Program-made: the position numbers and the translations under genes | Shown: positions 53,748-62,377 of the stretch, in pieces | How positions within the stretch are numbered: position 1 is the first letter of the stretch | Layout of the letters: each line of letters begins with the position of its first letter | The notes under the pieces: generated by a model | Told to the model about the DNA's origin: nothing | What the model saw: only the letters and a program-made list of their open reading frames with translations | Databases searched by the model: none | Origin: a virus | IMG/VR virus record: IMGVR_UViG_3300032213_001813 | Span: 124,001-188,000 of that record | Direction: 5' to 3' (one strand) | DNA: 64,000 nucleotides

Positions 53748-53984
53748 AAAACAATAAATATACATGCGGTAACACTTCCCTGGTTTGCACTGTGTCACGT
53801 GTCTACCTGCGAAAAGTTGTCAAAAGATTGAAATTAAAAATTTTGCCTGAACCAATAATCTTCCAACTTTCTTAGGTGATTAAAGTATAGTATCCGAAGG
53901 ACACATTTATATATATGACCATCTTTTACCAAACGAAAGAAAAAAATCAAAAAATATTAAAAAAATAAAATATAGTTTGTTTTG
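53748..53984 (+). other. Non-coding region
   Basis: About 235 bases with no gene. The first half has a mixed-composition stretch (about 53765-53900) that could be a structured 3' end, the second half is A-rich and leads into a promoter. No clear terminator or repeat. Confidence 0.4.
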
Positions 53985-54016
53985 TTTGGATTTATCAATT
54001 TTTATTCTTATCTTTG
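53985..54016 (+). promoter_or_regulatory. Class A promoter
   Basis: TTTGGATTT near 53986-53994 and TATCTTTG at 54009-54016; ATG at 54039. Confidence 0.72.
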
Positions 54017-54038
54017 TAAATTAACTAAAACAAAATAT

Positions 54039-54398
54039 ATGTTACACTCGAATTTTGAAGACCCTTCAATTGTTGAATTAGCCGAAAAGGATTACCCTGA
54101 AACTACTGCTGAATACAAACGAATTATGTATGAGCAATATGAATTGTTCTGCCGTAAACAATCAAACTATGGACCGGGAAACATTTCAGTAGGAACTGAA
54201 TGTAGAAGTGATGCGGATGTAAAGTTATCATTGACTGGATTGTGGTTTAGAATTAATGATAAGATTAATCGTTTAAAACAAATGATTATTATTGGAGCAC
54301 AAGATAATGTTGGAGAATCTCTAACGGATACATATCAAGACCTTTCAGTATATGGTATCATCGCTCAAATTGTACAAAACAAAAAGTGGGGTAAATAA
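54039..54398 (+). CDS. Nucleotide modification associated domain 1 (DUF1599) protein
   Basis: 119 residues from ATG 54039. FCRKQSNYGPGNISVG, VKLSLTGLWFRINDKINRLK, and SLTDTYQDLSVYGIIAQIV match the DUF1599/Nmad1 family. That family is linked in phages with thymidylate-synthase-type hypermodification of bases. It overlaps the dCMP deaminase start by one base, supporting a nucleotide metabolism role. Confidence 0.82.
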   Translation: MLHSNFEDPSIVELAEKDYPETTAEYKRIMYEQYELFCRKQSNYGPGNISVGTECRSDADVKLSLTGLWFRINDKINRLKQMIIIGAQDNVGESLTDTYQDLSVYGIIAQIVQNKKWGK

Positions 54399-54838
54399 TG
54401 GAGTGGGGTGAATACTTTATTAATATAGCCGAACAGGTTAAATTAAAATCAAAAGATAACAACACCAAAATAGGAGTGGTTATAGTTGGTAAAGACAATG
54501 AGATTGTTTCTACCGGCTATAACTCCTTTCCAAGAGGTATTGATGATAGTGTTAAAGAAAGGCAAGAGAAACCTGAAAAGTATTTTTGGTTTGAGCATGC
54601 AGAACGTAACGCAATCTACAACGCAGCACGAATCGGAGTATCAACTTTGGGAACTACAATGTATATGACTTGTGGTATCAGTTGTGCGGATTGTGCTAGA
54701 GCTATTATCAATGCAGGAATTTCAAAGATTGTACTTCGTAGTGGGAAAGGTGCAATGAGTCCAAAGTGGGTAGATTCAGCCCAACGTTCAAATCAAATGT
54801 TTACCGAAGCTGGAATTCAAATCGAATATTATGATTAA
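54398..54838 (+). CDS. Deoxycytidylate (dCMP) deaminase
   Basis: 146 residues. Zinc motif FEHAERNAIYNA (His67 ligand, Glu69 proton shuttle) and TCGISCADCARA (Cys96, Cys99), the standard CDA-fold signature of dCMP deaminase. Converts dCMP to dUMP for dTMP synthesis, as T4 gene cd does. TAATG overlap with the DUF1599 gene. Confidence 0.9.
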   Translation: MEWGEYFINIAEQVKLKSKDNNTKIGVVIVGKDNEIVSTGYNSFPRGIDDSVKERQEKPEKYFWFEHAERNAIYNAARIGVSTLGTTMYMTCGISCADCARAIINAGISKIVLRSGKGAMSPKWVDSAQRSNQMFTEAGIQIEYYD

Positions 54839-54853
54839 TTCATATTTATTTGT

Positions 54854-56119
54854 ATGGAATACATTACATTAGACATAGTTGAAAATCAATATCCAAAGAC
54901 ATTAAATCCAAATTTAATACCATATAATTCGGTTGCTAAAAATACATTTGATTTTAATGGTATATATCCAGATATAAACAAAGTTGAATTTACTATTAAT
55001 TCAATAAATGATATTATACCTGTCGAAGAAACTACATTTCAATTTATATTAGCTATAAAAAAATATAAAGATGATGCACCTGAAACTATAAAGTATTTTA
55101 CATCACCATCTTTTTTTACAAAGTTGGAAGATTCTTTATTTGAAGCAAACCCATATTTTGTAAACTCTTCATTTGGAAAATATTTTTATTACGATTTTTC
55201 ACAAAAGCCAACAAGACAATTTACAGCACAAGCTCAATATATAGTTGAAATTACATTGGAAGAAACATTATCTTTATTTAAGCAACCAACAGACCTCAAT
55301 AAAAAATCATTAAAAAGATTAGAAAACGAAACTGGTGTTAATTTTAAAAAAAATATATACTATAATTACAAAGATAATTCAATTGATTATGAGGCATTGG
55401 TTAGATATATTAATTGGGTTGTATCATCAGAAACTCTTCCTGAAATTATAGAATCAAATGGTGTACTTACACCTGATTTATTATGTGAATTTGATTATGG
55501 TGTATTGGATGCTGATGGTAATTTTATAACAAAAGCTCAATACGATTTGGAAACAAAAATGGCTGATTTACAGGATGAATTAATTGGAGTAGATAGTGAT
55601 ATAGCAAAAGTAGAATATGCTATTCAAAATCCCGATAAAGCTAATTTAGATTTGGCAAGTTTAGCAATTGGGGCAGGTGCTAGTGGATTAGCCGCAGCCG
55701 GACTTGGAATTGCTGGTTCCGCATTAGCTGGCGCTGGTGCTCTTATAACAACAACTACTACTCTTGGAGTTACGGGAGGAATTGGTACAGCGTTAGGGAT
55801 TGCAGCTACAACCACAACTGCAGCTACTGGATTGGGTACTGCGGTTAGTATTCTTGGTGCTTTAGGTGGGCCTATTGGAATAGCAGCTGCATTGGTGGTA
55901 GGTGGATTATTTGCATTTTTTAGTAGTAGCAAATCAAAAAATGAACAACAAAAGAAAATAAATGAATTTGTTCAAAATCTTAAAGGTGAGTTGGTAAAAT
56001 TAAAAGCAAAGAAAGCTGAAATAGAAGTTAAACTACAAAATTTAAAAAAAGATATGACAATAGTAGGTTCATCCGAAGTTAATTTAAGTGGTGCTAACAA
56101 AATAGATTTGACAAAATAA
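54854..56119 (+). CDS. Large protein with glycine-zipper membrane segments
   Basis: 421 residues. Residues 1-215 are soluble, Asn/Phe-rich. Residues about 230-265 are a coiled coil (DLETKMADLQDELIGVDSDI). Residues about 268-355 are a striking Gly/Ala-rich hydrophobic run (ASLAIGAGASGLAAAGLGIA, ALGGPIGIAAALVVGGLFAF) with glycine-zipper spacing. A second coiled coil and polar tail follow. This layout suggests membrane insertion, as in ejected virion proteins or pore formers. No family recognised. Confidence 0.72.
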   Translation: MEYITLDIVENQYPKTLNPNLIPYNSVAKNTFDFNGIYPDINKVEFTINSINDIIPVEETTFQFILAIKKYKDDAPETIKYFTSPSFFTKLEDSLFEANPYFVNSSFGKYFYYDFSQKPTRQFTAQAQYIVEITLEETLSLFKQPTDLNKKSLKRLENETGVNFKKNIYYNYKDNSIDYEALVRYINWVVSSETLPEIIESNGVLTPDLLCEFDYGVLDADGNFITKAQYDLETKMADLQDELIGVDSDIAKVEYAIQNPDKANLDLASLAIGAGASGLAAAGLGIAGSALAGAGALITTTTTLGVTGGIGTALGIAATTTTAATGLGTAVSILGALGGPIGIAAALVVGGLFAFFSSSKSKNEQQKKINEFVQNLKGELVKLKAKKAEIEVKLQNLKKDMTIVGSSEVNLSGANKIDLTK

Positions 56120-56173
56120 TACCCTTTTTATTTACTTTAAGATACTTATTAGTAATAAAACTAAGTTTTGCCT

Positions 56174-56539
56174 ATGGCATATTCTAAGGTACATTGGAAA
56201 AAGTATTTAGATAGTTCACATCCTACTATCAATCAATACCTTAGTGTATTTGGTGATAACTTCATCAAACAAACTCACCACCGAATCAAACAAGCTCACA
56301 AAAGAAAATTGCCCGAAATCGTTCTCATTCGATTTAAGGATTCCGATATTGTTTCCATCGTAAAAAGTAAACATTATATTTCAGTATTGGAAAATCTTCT
56401 AAACTTATGCATTAAGTTAGAGAAGTATGAGTTGTGTGGGGATATACACCAAACATTAGATTTGTTAAAAAGTAAAAATAAGATTAGAATCGCACTAGGT
56501 GTGGTTGGTAAAACTAATCCGGTTACGTTAGTGAACTAA
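56174..56539 (+). CDS. Hypothetical basic helical protein
   Basis: 121 residues from ATG 56174 (56168 is an alternative). Lys/His-rich helices (HHRIKQAHKRKLPEIVLIRF). No family recognised. Thirteen bases before the PhoH-like gene. Confidence 0.68.
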   Translation: MAYSKVHWKKYLDSSHPTINQYLSVFGDNFIKQTHHRIKQAHKRKLPEIVLIRFKDSDIVSIVKSKHYISVLENLLNLCIKLEKYELCGDIHQTLDLLKSKNKIRIALGVVGKTNPVTLVN

Positions 56540-56551
56540 ATAGTAATCAAT

Positions 56552-57391
56552 ATGGGAAAGAGACAACCAAAAACTCTGGATGAAGTAAGAGAGGCAATAA
56601 ACGTTTTGCCAAAAGTAGTAAAAAAGATTAAATTCAAAACAAAAAATCAAAAGAGGTTTTTTAAAGCAATTGAAAGTGATGGAAATAATATTGTAATGGC
56701 TCATGCATTAGCAGGGGCAGGTAAGACGTATGTTGCAATACAAAAAGGATTGGAGTTGTTATTCCACAAATCATCACCAATTGAAAAACTTATTATTATG
56801 AACCCAACGGTTGATGTGGGTGGCGAGGATAAGTTGGGTTTCTTACCCGGTGATTTGATGGAGAAGATTGAAGTACACAACGAATCTGCTCTATACATTT
56901 TAGATAAGATAATAGGATTGGCAGAAACTCGTAGATTAATTGCACAAGGAAAGATTGAGTTCAAAGTACTTAACTTTTTGAGAGGAAACAATATGGAGAA
57001 ATCGTATGTTATATTGGATGAAGCACAAAACGCATCACCTCTACAACTTAAAACATTAGTAACCCGTATTACGGATGATTCAAAACTTATTATTCAGGGT
57101 GACCTTTCACAATGTGATAAGTATAGAAATAATGGAACACCTGCTTACCAAAAGAGTGGGTTCTACGATGTGTGGAAACGATTGGCAGGATTGAAGGGAG
57201 TTTATCAAATAGAGTTTACTAAAGATGATTGTATCCGTTCTGGTATTGTTAAAAGAATATTGGAAAGATATGAATTGGAAGAGGAGATATATTTGGGAGA
57301 AAACAACGCATACGAAATAGATGTTGATTATAATCCAGCCGTAGAGATATTGGATATAGAAGAGTACCAGTTTGTTGATGAAATACAATAA
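56552..57391 (+). CDS. phoH: PhoH-like ATPase
   Basis: 279 residues. KTKNQKRFFKAI lead-in, Walker A ALAGAGKT (52-59), NPTVDVGGEDKLGFLPGD, Walker B YVILDEAQNASPLQLKTLVT, and LIIQGDLSQCD followed by YQIEFTKDDCIRSGIVKRIL. This is the PhoH core, near-universal in marine T4-like phages. Biochemically PhoH proteins are ATPases, probably RNA/DNA helicases; the role in phosphate stress is debated. Confidence 0.9.
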   Translation: MGKRQPKTLDEVREAINVLPKVVKKIKFKTKNQKRFFKAIESDGNNIVMAHALAGAGKTYVAIQKGLELLFHKSSPIEKLIIMNPTVDVGGEDKLGFLPGDLMEKIEVHNESALYILDKIIGLAETRRLIAQGKIEFKVLNFLRGNNMEKSYVILDEAQNASPLQLKTLVTRITDDSKLIIQGDLSQCDKYRNNGTPAYQKSGFYDVWKRLAGLKGVYQIEFTKDDCIRSGIVKRILERYELEEEIYLGENNAYEIDVDYNPAVEILDIEEYQFVDEIQ

Positions 57392-57440
57392 TTTTTGTCA
57401 GTAAAATTTTAATAAAAGTAAAAAATAAAGGGGTAAAAAT

Positions 57441-57471
57441 TTGGTAATTTCAATTATTTTTCGTATATTTG
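57441..57471 (+). promoter_or_regulatory. Class A promoter inside an inverted repeat
   Basis: TTGGTAATT at 57441-57449 and TATATTTG at 57464-57471, flanked by AAAGGGGTAAA (57427-57437) and TTTACCCCTTTT (57485-57496), which are complementary. Confidence 0.65.
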
Positions 57472-57499
57472 AAAGTACTAATGATTTACCCCTTTTATT

Positions 57500-57955
57500 A
57501 TGAACAAAAAAGTTATTTGGATTGATATGGATGGTGTGTTGGTTGACTTCGGTGGACACATTGAAAGTGTGATGAGAGAGAATCCCCATCTAAACGAAGA
57601 ATATGAAGGAAGAGAAGATGAGATTCCAAACATATTCAGACACGCTCCCCCAATCGAAGGGGCAATTGAGGCAGTAAGAAAATTAGAAGAGAGTGGAAAG
57701 TATGAGTTGTACATTGCAACTGCCGCTCCGTGGGAAAATCCTTCTGCCGCTATGGATAAAAGATTGTGGATTGTAGAACACTTTGGTGATTTGTTTGTTA
57801 AAAGAATGGCAATCACTCACTTAAAGAATATGTTGATTGGGGATTACCTAATTGATGATAGAACTAAAAATGGTGCTGGTGAGTTTAACGGAACTCACAT
57901 TCATTTTGGACAAAACGGAACTGATTGGAATGAAGTTTTAAGATTGTTACTATGA
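57500..57955 (+). CDS. 5'(3')-deoxyribonucleotidase (HAD family)
   Basis: 151 residues. DMDGVLVDFGG gives the HAD nucleophile Asp9 and acid/base Asp11. IATAAPWENP (motif II) and LIGDYLIDDRTKNGAGEF (motif IV acidic pair) complete the NT5C pattern. Dephosphorylates deoxynucleoside monophosphates; in a phage it would help recycle nucleotides. Overlaps the lipoprotein gene by 4 bases. Confidence 0.85.
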   Translation: MNKKVIWIDMDGVLVDFGGHIESVMRENPHLNEEYEGREDEIPNIFRHAPPIEGAIEAVRKLEESGKYELYIATAAPWENPSAAMDKRLWIVEHFGDLFVKRMAITHLKNMLIGDYLIDDRTKNGAGEFNGTHIHFGQNGTDWNEVLRLLL

Positions 57956-58545
57956 AAAAGTTAATCATATTAGCATCATTATTTGCGTTTGGGTGCGGTG
58001 ATGGTATCGAAATAAAAGAACCAATACCAACAACAAGCAAAAATACATCCATAAATACCACTCCATTGATAGTTAAAAAATATACAATATCAATAGATTC
58101 TGTATTAAATAGAAATGGTTTATCATCTGTACCAAAGGATAGTAAGGGATATTATCATATAAAATTACAACCAATTCCTCAACAACAATCACATAGAGTT
58201 ACTGGTAGAATTTTATTAAATGATAATGAACCAATTCCTGCTGAAAAAGTAGAATGGGAAAGTAATTTATATTGGTATATTAAAAAAGGTGATATAGTTA
58301 CAACAATAACAAAATCATACATAAATTATTTTACAGGTCAATATACTATTATAAATTTACCAGCATTAATATCAACTGTAACTGCATTAGTTCCAACTAC
58401 AAATCCATCATCTTATAGTGGAACTGGTGGTAGGATAAATACGATAATATCACCAACTGGTAATATGATTGGAGATACATTAGTATTAAAGACATATCAT
58501 TATGAATCAAAAATAATTTTATATACTAAAATAGTTTTAGAATGA
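57952..58545 (+). CDS. Lipoprotein of unknown function
   Basis: 197 residues. Signal peptide and lipobox LFAFGC (Cys15). The mature part is Thr/Ile/Tyr-rich with repeated beta strands. No family recognised. ATGA overlap with the next gene. Confidence 0.75.
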   Translation: MKKLIILASLFAFGCGDGIEIKEPIPTTSKNTSINTTPLIVKKYTISIDSVLNRNGLSSVPKDSKGYYHIKLQPIPQQQSHRVTGRILLNDNEPIPAEKVEWESNLYWYIKKGDIVTTITKSYINYFTGQYTIINLPALISTVTALVPTTNPSSYSGTGGRINTIISPTGNMIGDTLVLKTYHYESKIILYTKIVLE

Positions 58546-58934
58546 GAAGCAAAGAATTTAAGTTGCCAACTACACCCATAACCGAAAAAACATTTATTAG
58601 GCAGGGGTGGGAAAAGGCTCATATTGGTGATAGGTATATTGATGATGAGGGATTTGAAGAAGATGCCGAAGAGTTTGAAGAGGAAGAAGAAATAGAAGAT
58701 GATGATGCATATTATTGGACACTCCCATTACCAAAGAGTAGAAGGGAAGACCCCTATGCGGTTGTACTAACATCAAATGCAACTGATGAGTTAAGTGTTG
58801 TTAGAGAGTTTGGATTGCAAGATGGTTCGTTTATTGTTGAGATATTCGATTCAGATGGATTAGGATTGTGTACAAACGAAGAAGAGTTAGAAGTATTATA
58901 TAGAGCATTAACAGGAGAAGAAATAGAAGATTAA
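58542..58934 (+). CDS. Hypothetical acidic protein
   Basis: 130 residues with a run of Glu/Asp at about 37-55 (EEDAEEFEEEEEIEDDD), then a soluble alpha/beta half. Strong acidity suggests a DNA-mimic or charge-based binder, only as a possibility. No family recognised. Confidence 0.7.
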   Translation: MRSKEFKLPTTPITEKTFIRQGWEKAHIGDRYIDDEGFEEDAEEFEEEEEIEDDDAYYWTLPLPKSRREDPYAVVLTSNATDELSVVREFGLQDGSFIVEIFDSDGLGLCTNEEELEVLYRALTGEEIED

Positions 58935-58936
58935 TT

Positions 58937-59545
58937 ATGAAATTTGAAGAATTTAAAATGAACCCCGAATGGGAAGATTGGATGAAAAATATGTTCCATA
59001 GTTTTTATACCGAAATATGGGATGACCACGAATACGATAGATTTGGAATTGAAATATCCGAAGGAGATGTTGTTGTAGATTTAGGCGCTAGTATAGGATT
59101 GTTTTCACAATACGCAGTTAGTAAAGGTGCATCAAAAGTATTTGCTTTTGAATGTATGGATGAGAGGTTTGAATTGATTAAAGAAAACATTTCAAATACA
59201 AATAAGATTGTACCAATGTACGGATTGATTTCGGATAATGCGGATGGTGATAACTACAATTTGGAAAGAATCTTTAAGGATTGTAATGTAGACCATATTG
59301 ATTTTATGAAGGTAGATGTGGATGGTTATGAGTATCCATTTATATTAAATACACCTGATGAATTATTTAAAAAAGTAGATAAGTGGGCAATGGAAGTTCA
59401 CATTTGGGGGATGTTTGATAACCGAGCAGATGAGTACATAAAGATGATGCAGATTATAGAGAAGTTCAGTAAGAACGGATATAAGGTAGCTTGTGAGCAC
59501 GTTCATAAGAATACAAATCTTTATATGTTATACGCTTCAAAATAA
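58937..59545 (+). CDS. FkbM-family methyltransferase
   Basis: 202 residues. VVVDLGASIGLFSQYA (motif I), VFAFECMDERFELIKENIS (acidic strand 2), VDHIDFMKVDVDGYEYPFI and KWAMEVHIWGM. Shorter than the gene at 22166 and lacking its N-terminal extension. Probably O-methylates a sugar or small molecule; substrate unknown. Confidence 0.84.
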   Translation: MKFEEFKMNPEWEDWMKNMFHSFYTEIWDDHEYDRFGIEISEGDVVVDLGASIGLFSQYAVSKGASKVFAFECMDERFELIKENISNTNKIVPMYGLISDNADGDNYNLERIFKDCNVDHIDFMKVDVDGYEYPFILNTPDELFKKVDKWAMEVHIWGMFDNRADEYIKMMQIIEKFSKNGYKVACEHVHKNTNLYMLYASK

Positions 59546-59546
59546 A

Positions 59547-59578
59547 TTTGGAAATATCAAAAAGTTTTATTATATTTG
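59547..59578 (+). promoter_or_regulatory. Class A promoter
   Basis: TTTGGAAAT at 59547-59555 and TATATTTG at 59571-59578; ATG at 59583 is almost adjacent, so the message is nearly leaderless. Confidence 0.65.
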
Positions 59579-59582
59579 TAAC

Positions 59583-60245
59583 ATGAGAAATTATACTGAA
59601 CAACAATTACAAGAGAACTACGAAAAGTTCTTAAACTTCATTCGTAAAGCATTCGCTAACCAACCGGAACGAATGGAAAAATTATTACATATGTATTCCG
59701 CTGAAGAGTTGGGTATGGAATTATTGGTGGCGCCTGCTAGTGGTAGGGCTCATTTCCATTCTGCTTATATTGGTGGATATATGGACCATGTGATGAACGT
59801 ATGTAAAAACTCAATCGGGCAGATGAATCAATTTAAAGCAGGTGGTGGTACTATTGACTTTGAAGTTGAGGAATTATTATTTGCTGCATTGCATCATGAT
59901 TTGGGAAAGTTAGGAGATGGTACATATCCATACTACATTCCAGAAGCTTCGGATTGGCATCGTAAAAATCAGGGTTCATTATTTACACAAAATGGACAAT
60001 TACATTATATGGATGTAACGCATAGAGCATTGTGGTTATTGCAAAAATATGGTATTGAATTTACCCAAAAAGAAATGTTGGGTATTATGTTAGCTGATGG
60101 TTTATACAATGAAGCTAGTAAAAAATACTTTATTTCATACACCGAAGATTTTGCTCTTAAAACCGAATTACCATATCTATTACATTGGGCAGACCATATG
60201 AGTTGTAGAATAGAAAGTAACGAATATAAGAATGGGGTTGTTTAA
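59583..60245 (+). CDS. HD-domain phosphohydrolase
   Basis: 220 residues from ATG 59583; upstream in-frame codons precede the promoter. HSAYIGGYMDHVMNV (His60/His69) and LHHDLGKLGDG (the HD pair, His105-Asp106) with a later LHWADHMSCRI Asp give the metal-binding set. Related HD proteins are common in T4-like marine phages. Substrate unknown, probably a nucleotide. Confidence 0.83.
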   Translation: MRNYTEQQLQENYEKFLNFIRKAFANQPERMEKLLHMYSAEELGMELLVAPASGRAHFHSAYIGGYMDHVMNVCKNSIGQMNQFKAGGGTIDFEVEELLFAALHHDLGKLGDGTYPYYIPEASDWHRKNQGSLFTQNGQLHYMDVTHRALWLLQKYGIEFTQKEMLGIMLADGLYNEASKKYFISYTEDFALKTELPYLLHWADHMSCRIESNEYKNGVV

Positions 60246-60345
60246 TTTTTAGATAACCTTATATTTATATAGGATGGAGCTGGCCAGCACATCCTCGTAC
60301 TATCCAAATGGAAGTACAAACTTAACGCTTAAACAAGGTAAAAAA

Positions 60346-60825
60346 ATGAAAAATCAAATCCAAAGGGGATTCCCTAACCCCGTATTTAGGGACGAGTTCT
60401 TCTCACCATTAGATACTTTATTCGATAAAGTATTTTCAGAATCATTTCCTGAATTATCAAAGGAAATCGGTATCAACCCATTCCAACAAAATGCTTATCC
60501 AAAATGTGACATCATCAACTTTGATGACCGTATTGAAATTGTAGCAGAAGTTCCTGGTCTAACCAAAGAACAAATTACCATCGATGTAGATGGTGATTGC
60601 ATTTGTTTGAAAGGAGAAAGGTCAAACAAAGCAACTGAAAAAGAAGGTGGAGTATATCTTCGAAGAGAAGTTAAACGTTCATCGTTCCTAAGAAGTTTTA
60701 CGGCCGATTCTAAAATCTTTGATTTAGATAATGTAAAAGCATCATTTGAAGATGGGGTATTGGAATTGCAGATACCAAAGAGGGAACCTGAACAACCAAA
60801 AAAGAGAACTATTAAGATAGGTTAA
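60346..60825 (+). CDS. Small heat-shock protein Hsp20
   Basis: 159 residues from ATG 60346, a normal Hsp20 length (ATG 60274 would add 24 residues). Alpha-crystallin core: CDIINFDDRIEIVAEVPGLT, KEQITIDVDGDCICLKGERS, VYLRREVKRSSFLRSFT, and VKASFEDGVLELQIPKRE. The tail ends in TIKIG, the I-x-I motif for oligomer docking. Hsp20 is widespread in cyanophage-like T4 relatives. Confidence 0.9.
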   Translation: MKNQIQRGFPNPVFRDEFFSPLDTLFDKVFSESFPELSKEIGINPFQQNAYPKCDIINFDDRIEIVAEVPGLTKEQITIDVDGDCICLKGERSNKATEKEGGVYLRREVKRSSFLRSFTADSKIFDLDNVKASFEDGVLELQIPKREPEQPKKRTIKIG

Positions 60826-60838
60826 TAATAAAAAAATG

Positions 60839-60871
60839 AGGGAGTGGGTGTCAATATTCACTCCCTTTTTA
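60839..60871 (+). terminator. Rho-independent terminator
   Basis: GGGAGTG (60840-60846) pairs with CACTCCC (60859-60865) and runs into TTTTT. Confidence 0.85.
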
Positions 60872-60901
60872 TTTTTGTTATATTTATACTAAAGAATTTA
60901 T

Positions 60902-61081
60902 ATGAAACCCGAATACAAACAAAAGGCTCAAGAGAATTTAGAAGCTATTTCAAAAAGAGCAAAAGTTATTTCCGAAATGTTGCATGGTGAGAGACCGGCT
61001 AATGAGGAAGAAGCTAAGAGATTAGCAAGAGAGATTGAAAGATTGGTTGAACTTACTACTAACATAGTAGATTTATCATAA
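60902..61081 (+). CDS. Hypothetical 59-residue helical protein
   Basis: Charged helices with heptad-like spacing (AQENLEAISKRAKVISEMLH, then LAREIERLVELTTNIV). Three bases before the next gene. A small coiled-coil partner of the membrane protein downstream is possible. Confidence 0.62.
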   Translation: MKPEYKQKAQENLEAISKRAKVISEMLHGERPANEEEAKRLAREIERLVELTTNIVDLS

Positions 61082-61084
61082 TAT

Positions 61085-62320
61085 ATGAATTGGCTTAAAG
61101 TGCTTTTATTTATGGCTGCTATTGCAGTAGCCGGAACTGGAGCATACTTTTCGGTAACTGGTTTGGGTGTTCTATTTAGTGGAGCATCTACGGCTGTTAT
61201 TGTTATGGCATCTGCATTGGAGTTCGCTAAATTAGTAACTGCATCATACCTTGAACAAAAATGGAGAGAAACCACATTATTTTTAAAAGTTTACTTAACA
61301 TCAGCCGTATTTATACTAATGCTCATCACATCAGCTGGTATCTTTGGTTACTTATCTAATGCTTTTCAGCAACAAAATATCAAACTACAACAAGTAGATA
61401 GAGAAATTTTGGTATTTCAAACAAAAATTGACCAAAATACCTCTCAAATAGAGCAATTATCAACTCAAATTAGTGAATCAAACAAAAATCAGACAACAAT
61501 ATTGGGTAAAGGTAAGGTGAACAACCGACTTTTACGTTCAATTGATAACAGAGACCGTCAAATTAGCAAAATTAACAATAACATTGCCAAATTGCAGGAA
61601 GATAACGCTAAAAACAACGAAGAAATCAACAAAATTAGGTTAAATAACTTAGATTTGGAGAAAGAAGTGGGTGGATTTAAGTTTGTTGCTCAAGCATTTG
61701 ATGTAGAATTGGATAAAGTAGTAAAATGGTTTATGTTTTTGATTGTTTTTGTGTTTGACCCACTTGCAATCGCTTTAGTGTTGGCATTAAACAAACTTTT
61801 AAAGGAAAATAAGCCAAAAATTGAAGAAAACGAACCTTTAGTGGAAAAAAATTACGAAGTTTACGGAGATAGTGGAAAAATTCCATCAATAAATGAGATT
61901 TTAAGTGTTAATGTGGAAAATAATCAACAAATGGGTTTGTATGAACCACCATTTGATAATCCATTAATAGATAATGAAGAAATATTCACCGAAGATGATA
62001 AGAAAGCATTAGAACCCGAAATCACCGATGAAATACTATTAAATCTACAAACTGACTATTCCAAAAGACCGATTGATGTGGATGGTGATGGTACTCTTGA
62101 TGGATATGATACTGATGGTGATGGTTTAATTAATATTATCAGAGCAGAGCATCCAAGTAGAGCTGAAGAGGTTAAAACAAAACTACCATACTATGCAAGG
62201 GGTGATTTTAATTGGTCTGATAGAAAAAATTGGATAAATGACCAAAATGCAGTGAACTATTGGATTAAGCATATTAAACAATCTCAATATCCTGAAGATT
62301 TCTCTGGAAAATCTTATTAA
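61085..62320 (+). CDS. Membrane coiled-coil protein with Ca-binding repeats
   Basis: 411 residues. Three or four N-terminal membrane helices (LLFMAAIAVAGTGAYFSVTG, VIVMASALEFAKLV, YLTSAVFILMLITSAGIFGY), a coiled coil about 95-210, a further membrane helix (WFMFLIVFVFDPLAIALVLA), then an acidic linker. Two DxDxDG-type repeats follow (DVDGDGTLDGYDTDGDGLIN), which bind calcium in thrombospondin type 3 or dockerin-like modules. Similar membrane/coiled-coil proteins occur in marine T4-like phages. Function unknown. Confidence 0.78.
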   Translation: MNWLKVLLFMAAIAVAGTGAYFSVTGLGVLFSGASTAVIVMASALEFAKLVTASYLEQKWRETTLFLKVYLTSAVFILMLITSAGIFGYLSNAFQQQNIKLQQVDREILVFQTKIDQNTSQIEQLSTQISESNKNQTTILGKGKVNNRLLRSIDNRDRQISKINNNIAKLQEDNAKNNEEINKIRLNNLDLEKEVGGFKFVAQAFDVELDKVVKWFMFLIVFVFDPLAIALVLALNKLLKENKPKIEENEPLVEKNYEVYGDSGKIPSINEILSVNVENNQQMGLYEPPFDNPLIDNEEIFTEDDKKALEPEITDEILLNLQTDYSKRPIDVDGDGTLDGYDTDGDGLINIIRAEHPSRAEEVKTKLPYYARGDFNWSDRKNWINDQNAVNYWIKHIKQSQYPEDFSGKSY

Positions 62321-62323
62321 AAA

Positions 62324-62355
62324 TTAGGATTTCTCATAAATAATTCGTATATTTG
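62324..62355 (+). promoter_or_regulatory. Class A promoter
   Basis: TTAGGATTT at 62324-62332 and TATATTTG at 62348-62355; ATG at 62378. Confidence 0.72.
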
Positions 62356-62377
62356 TTTTCATCATTCAAATAACACT

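Noticed and set aside
60274-60345. N-terminal extension of Hsp20 from ATG 60274
   Set aside because: The extra 24 residues are not Hsp20-like and the normal family length is reached from ATG 60346; kept only as an alternative start.
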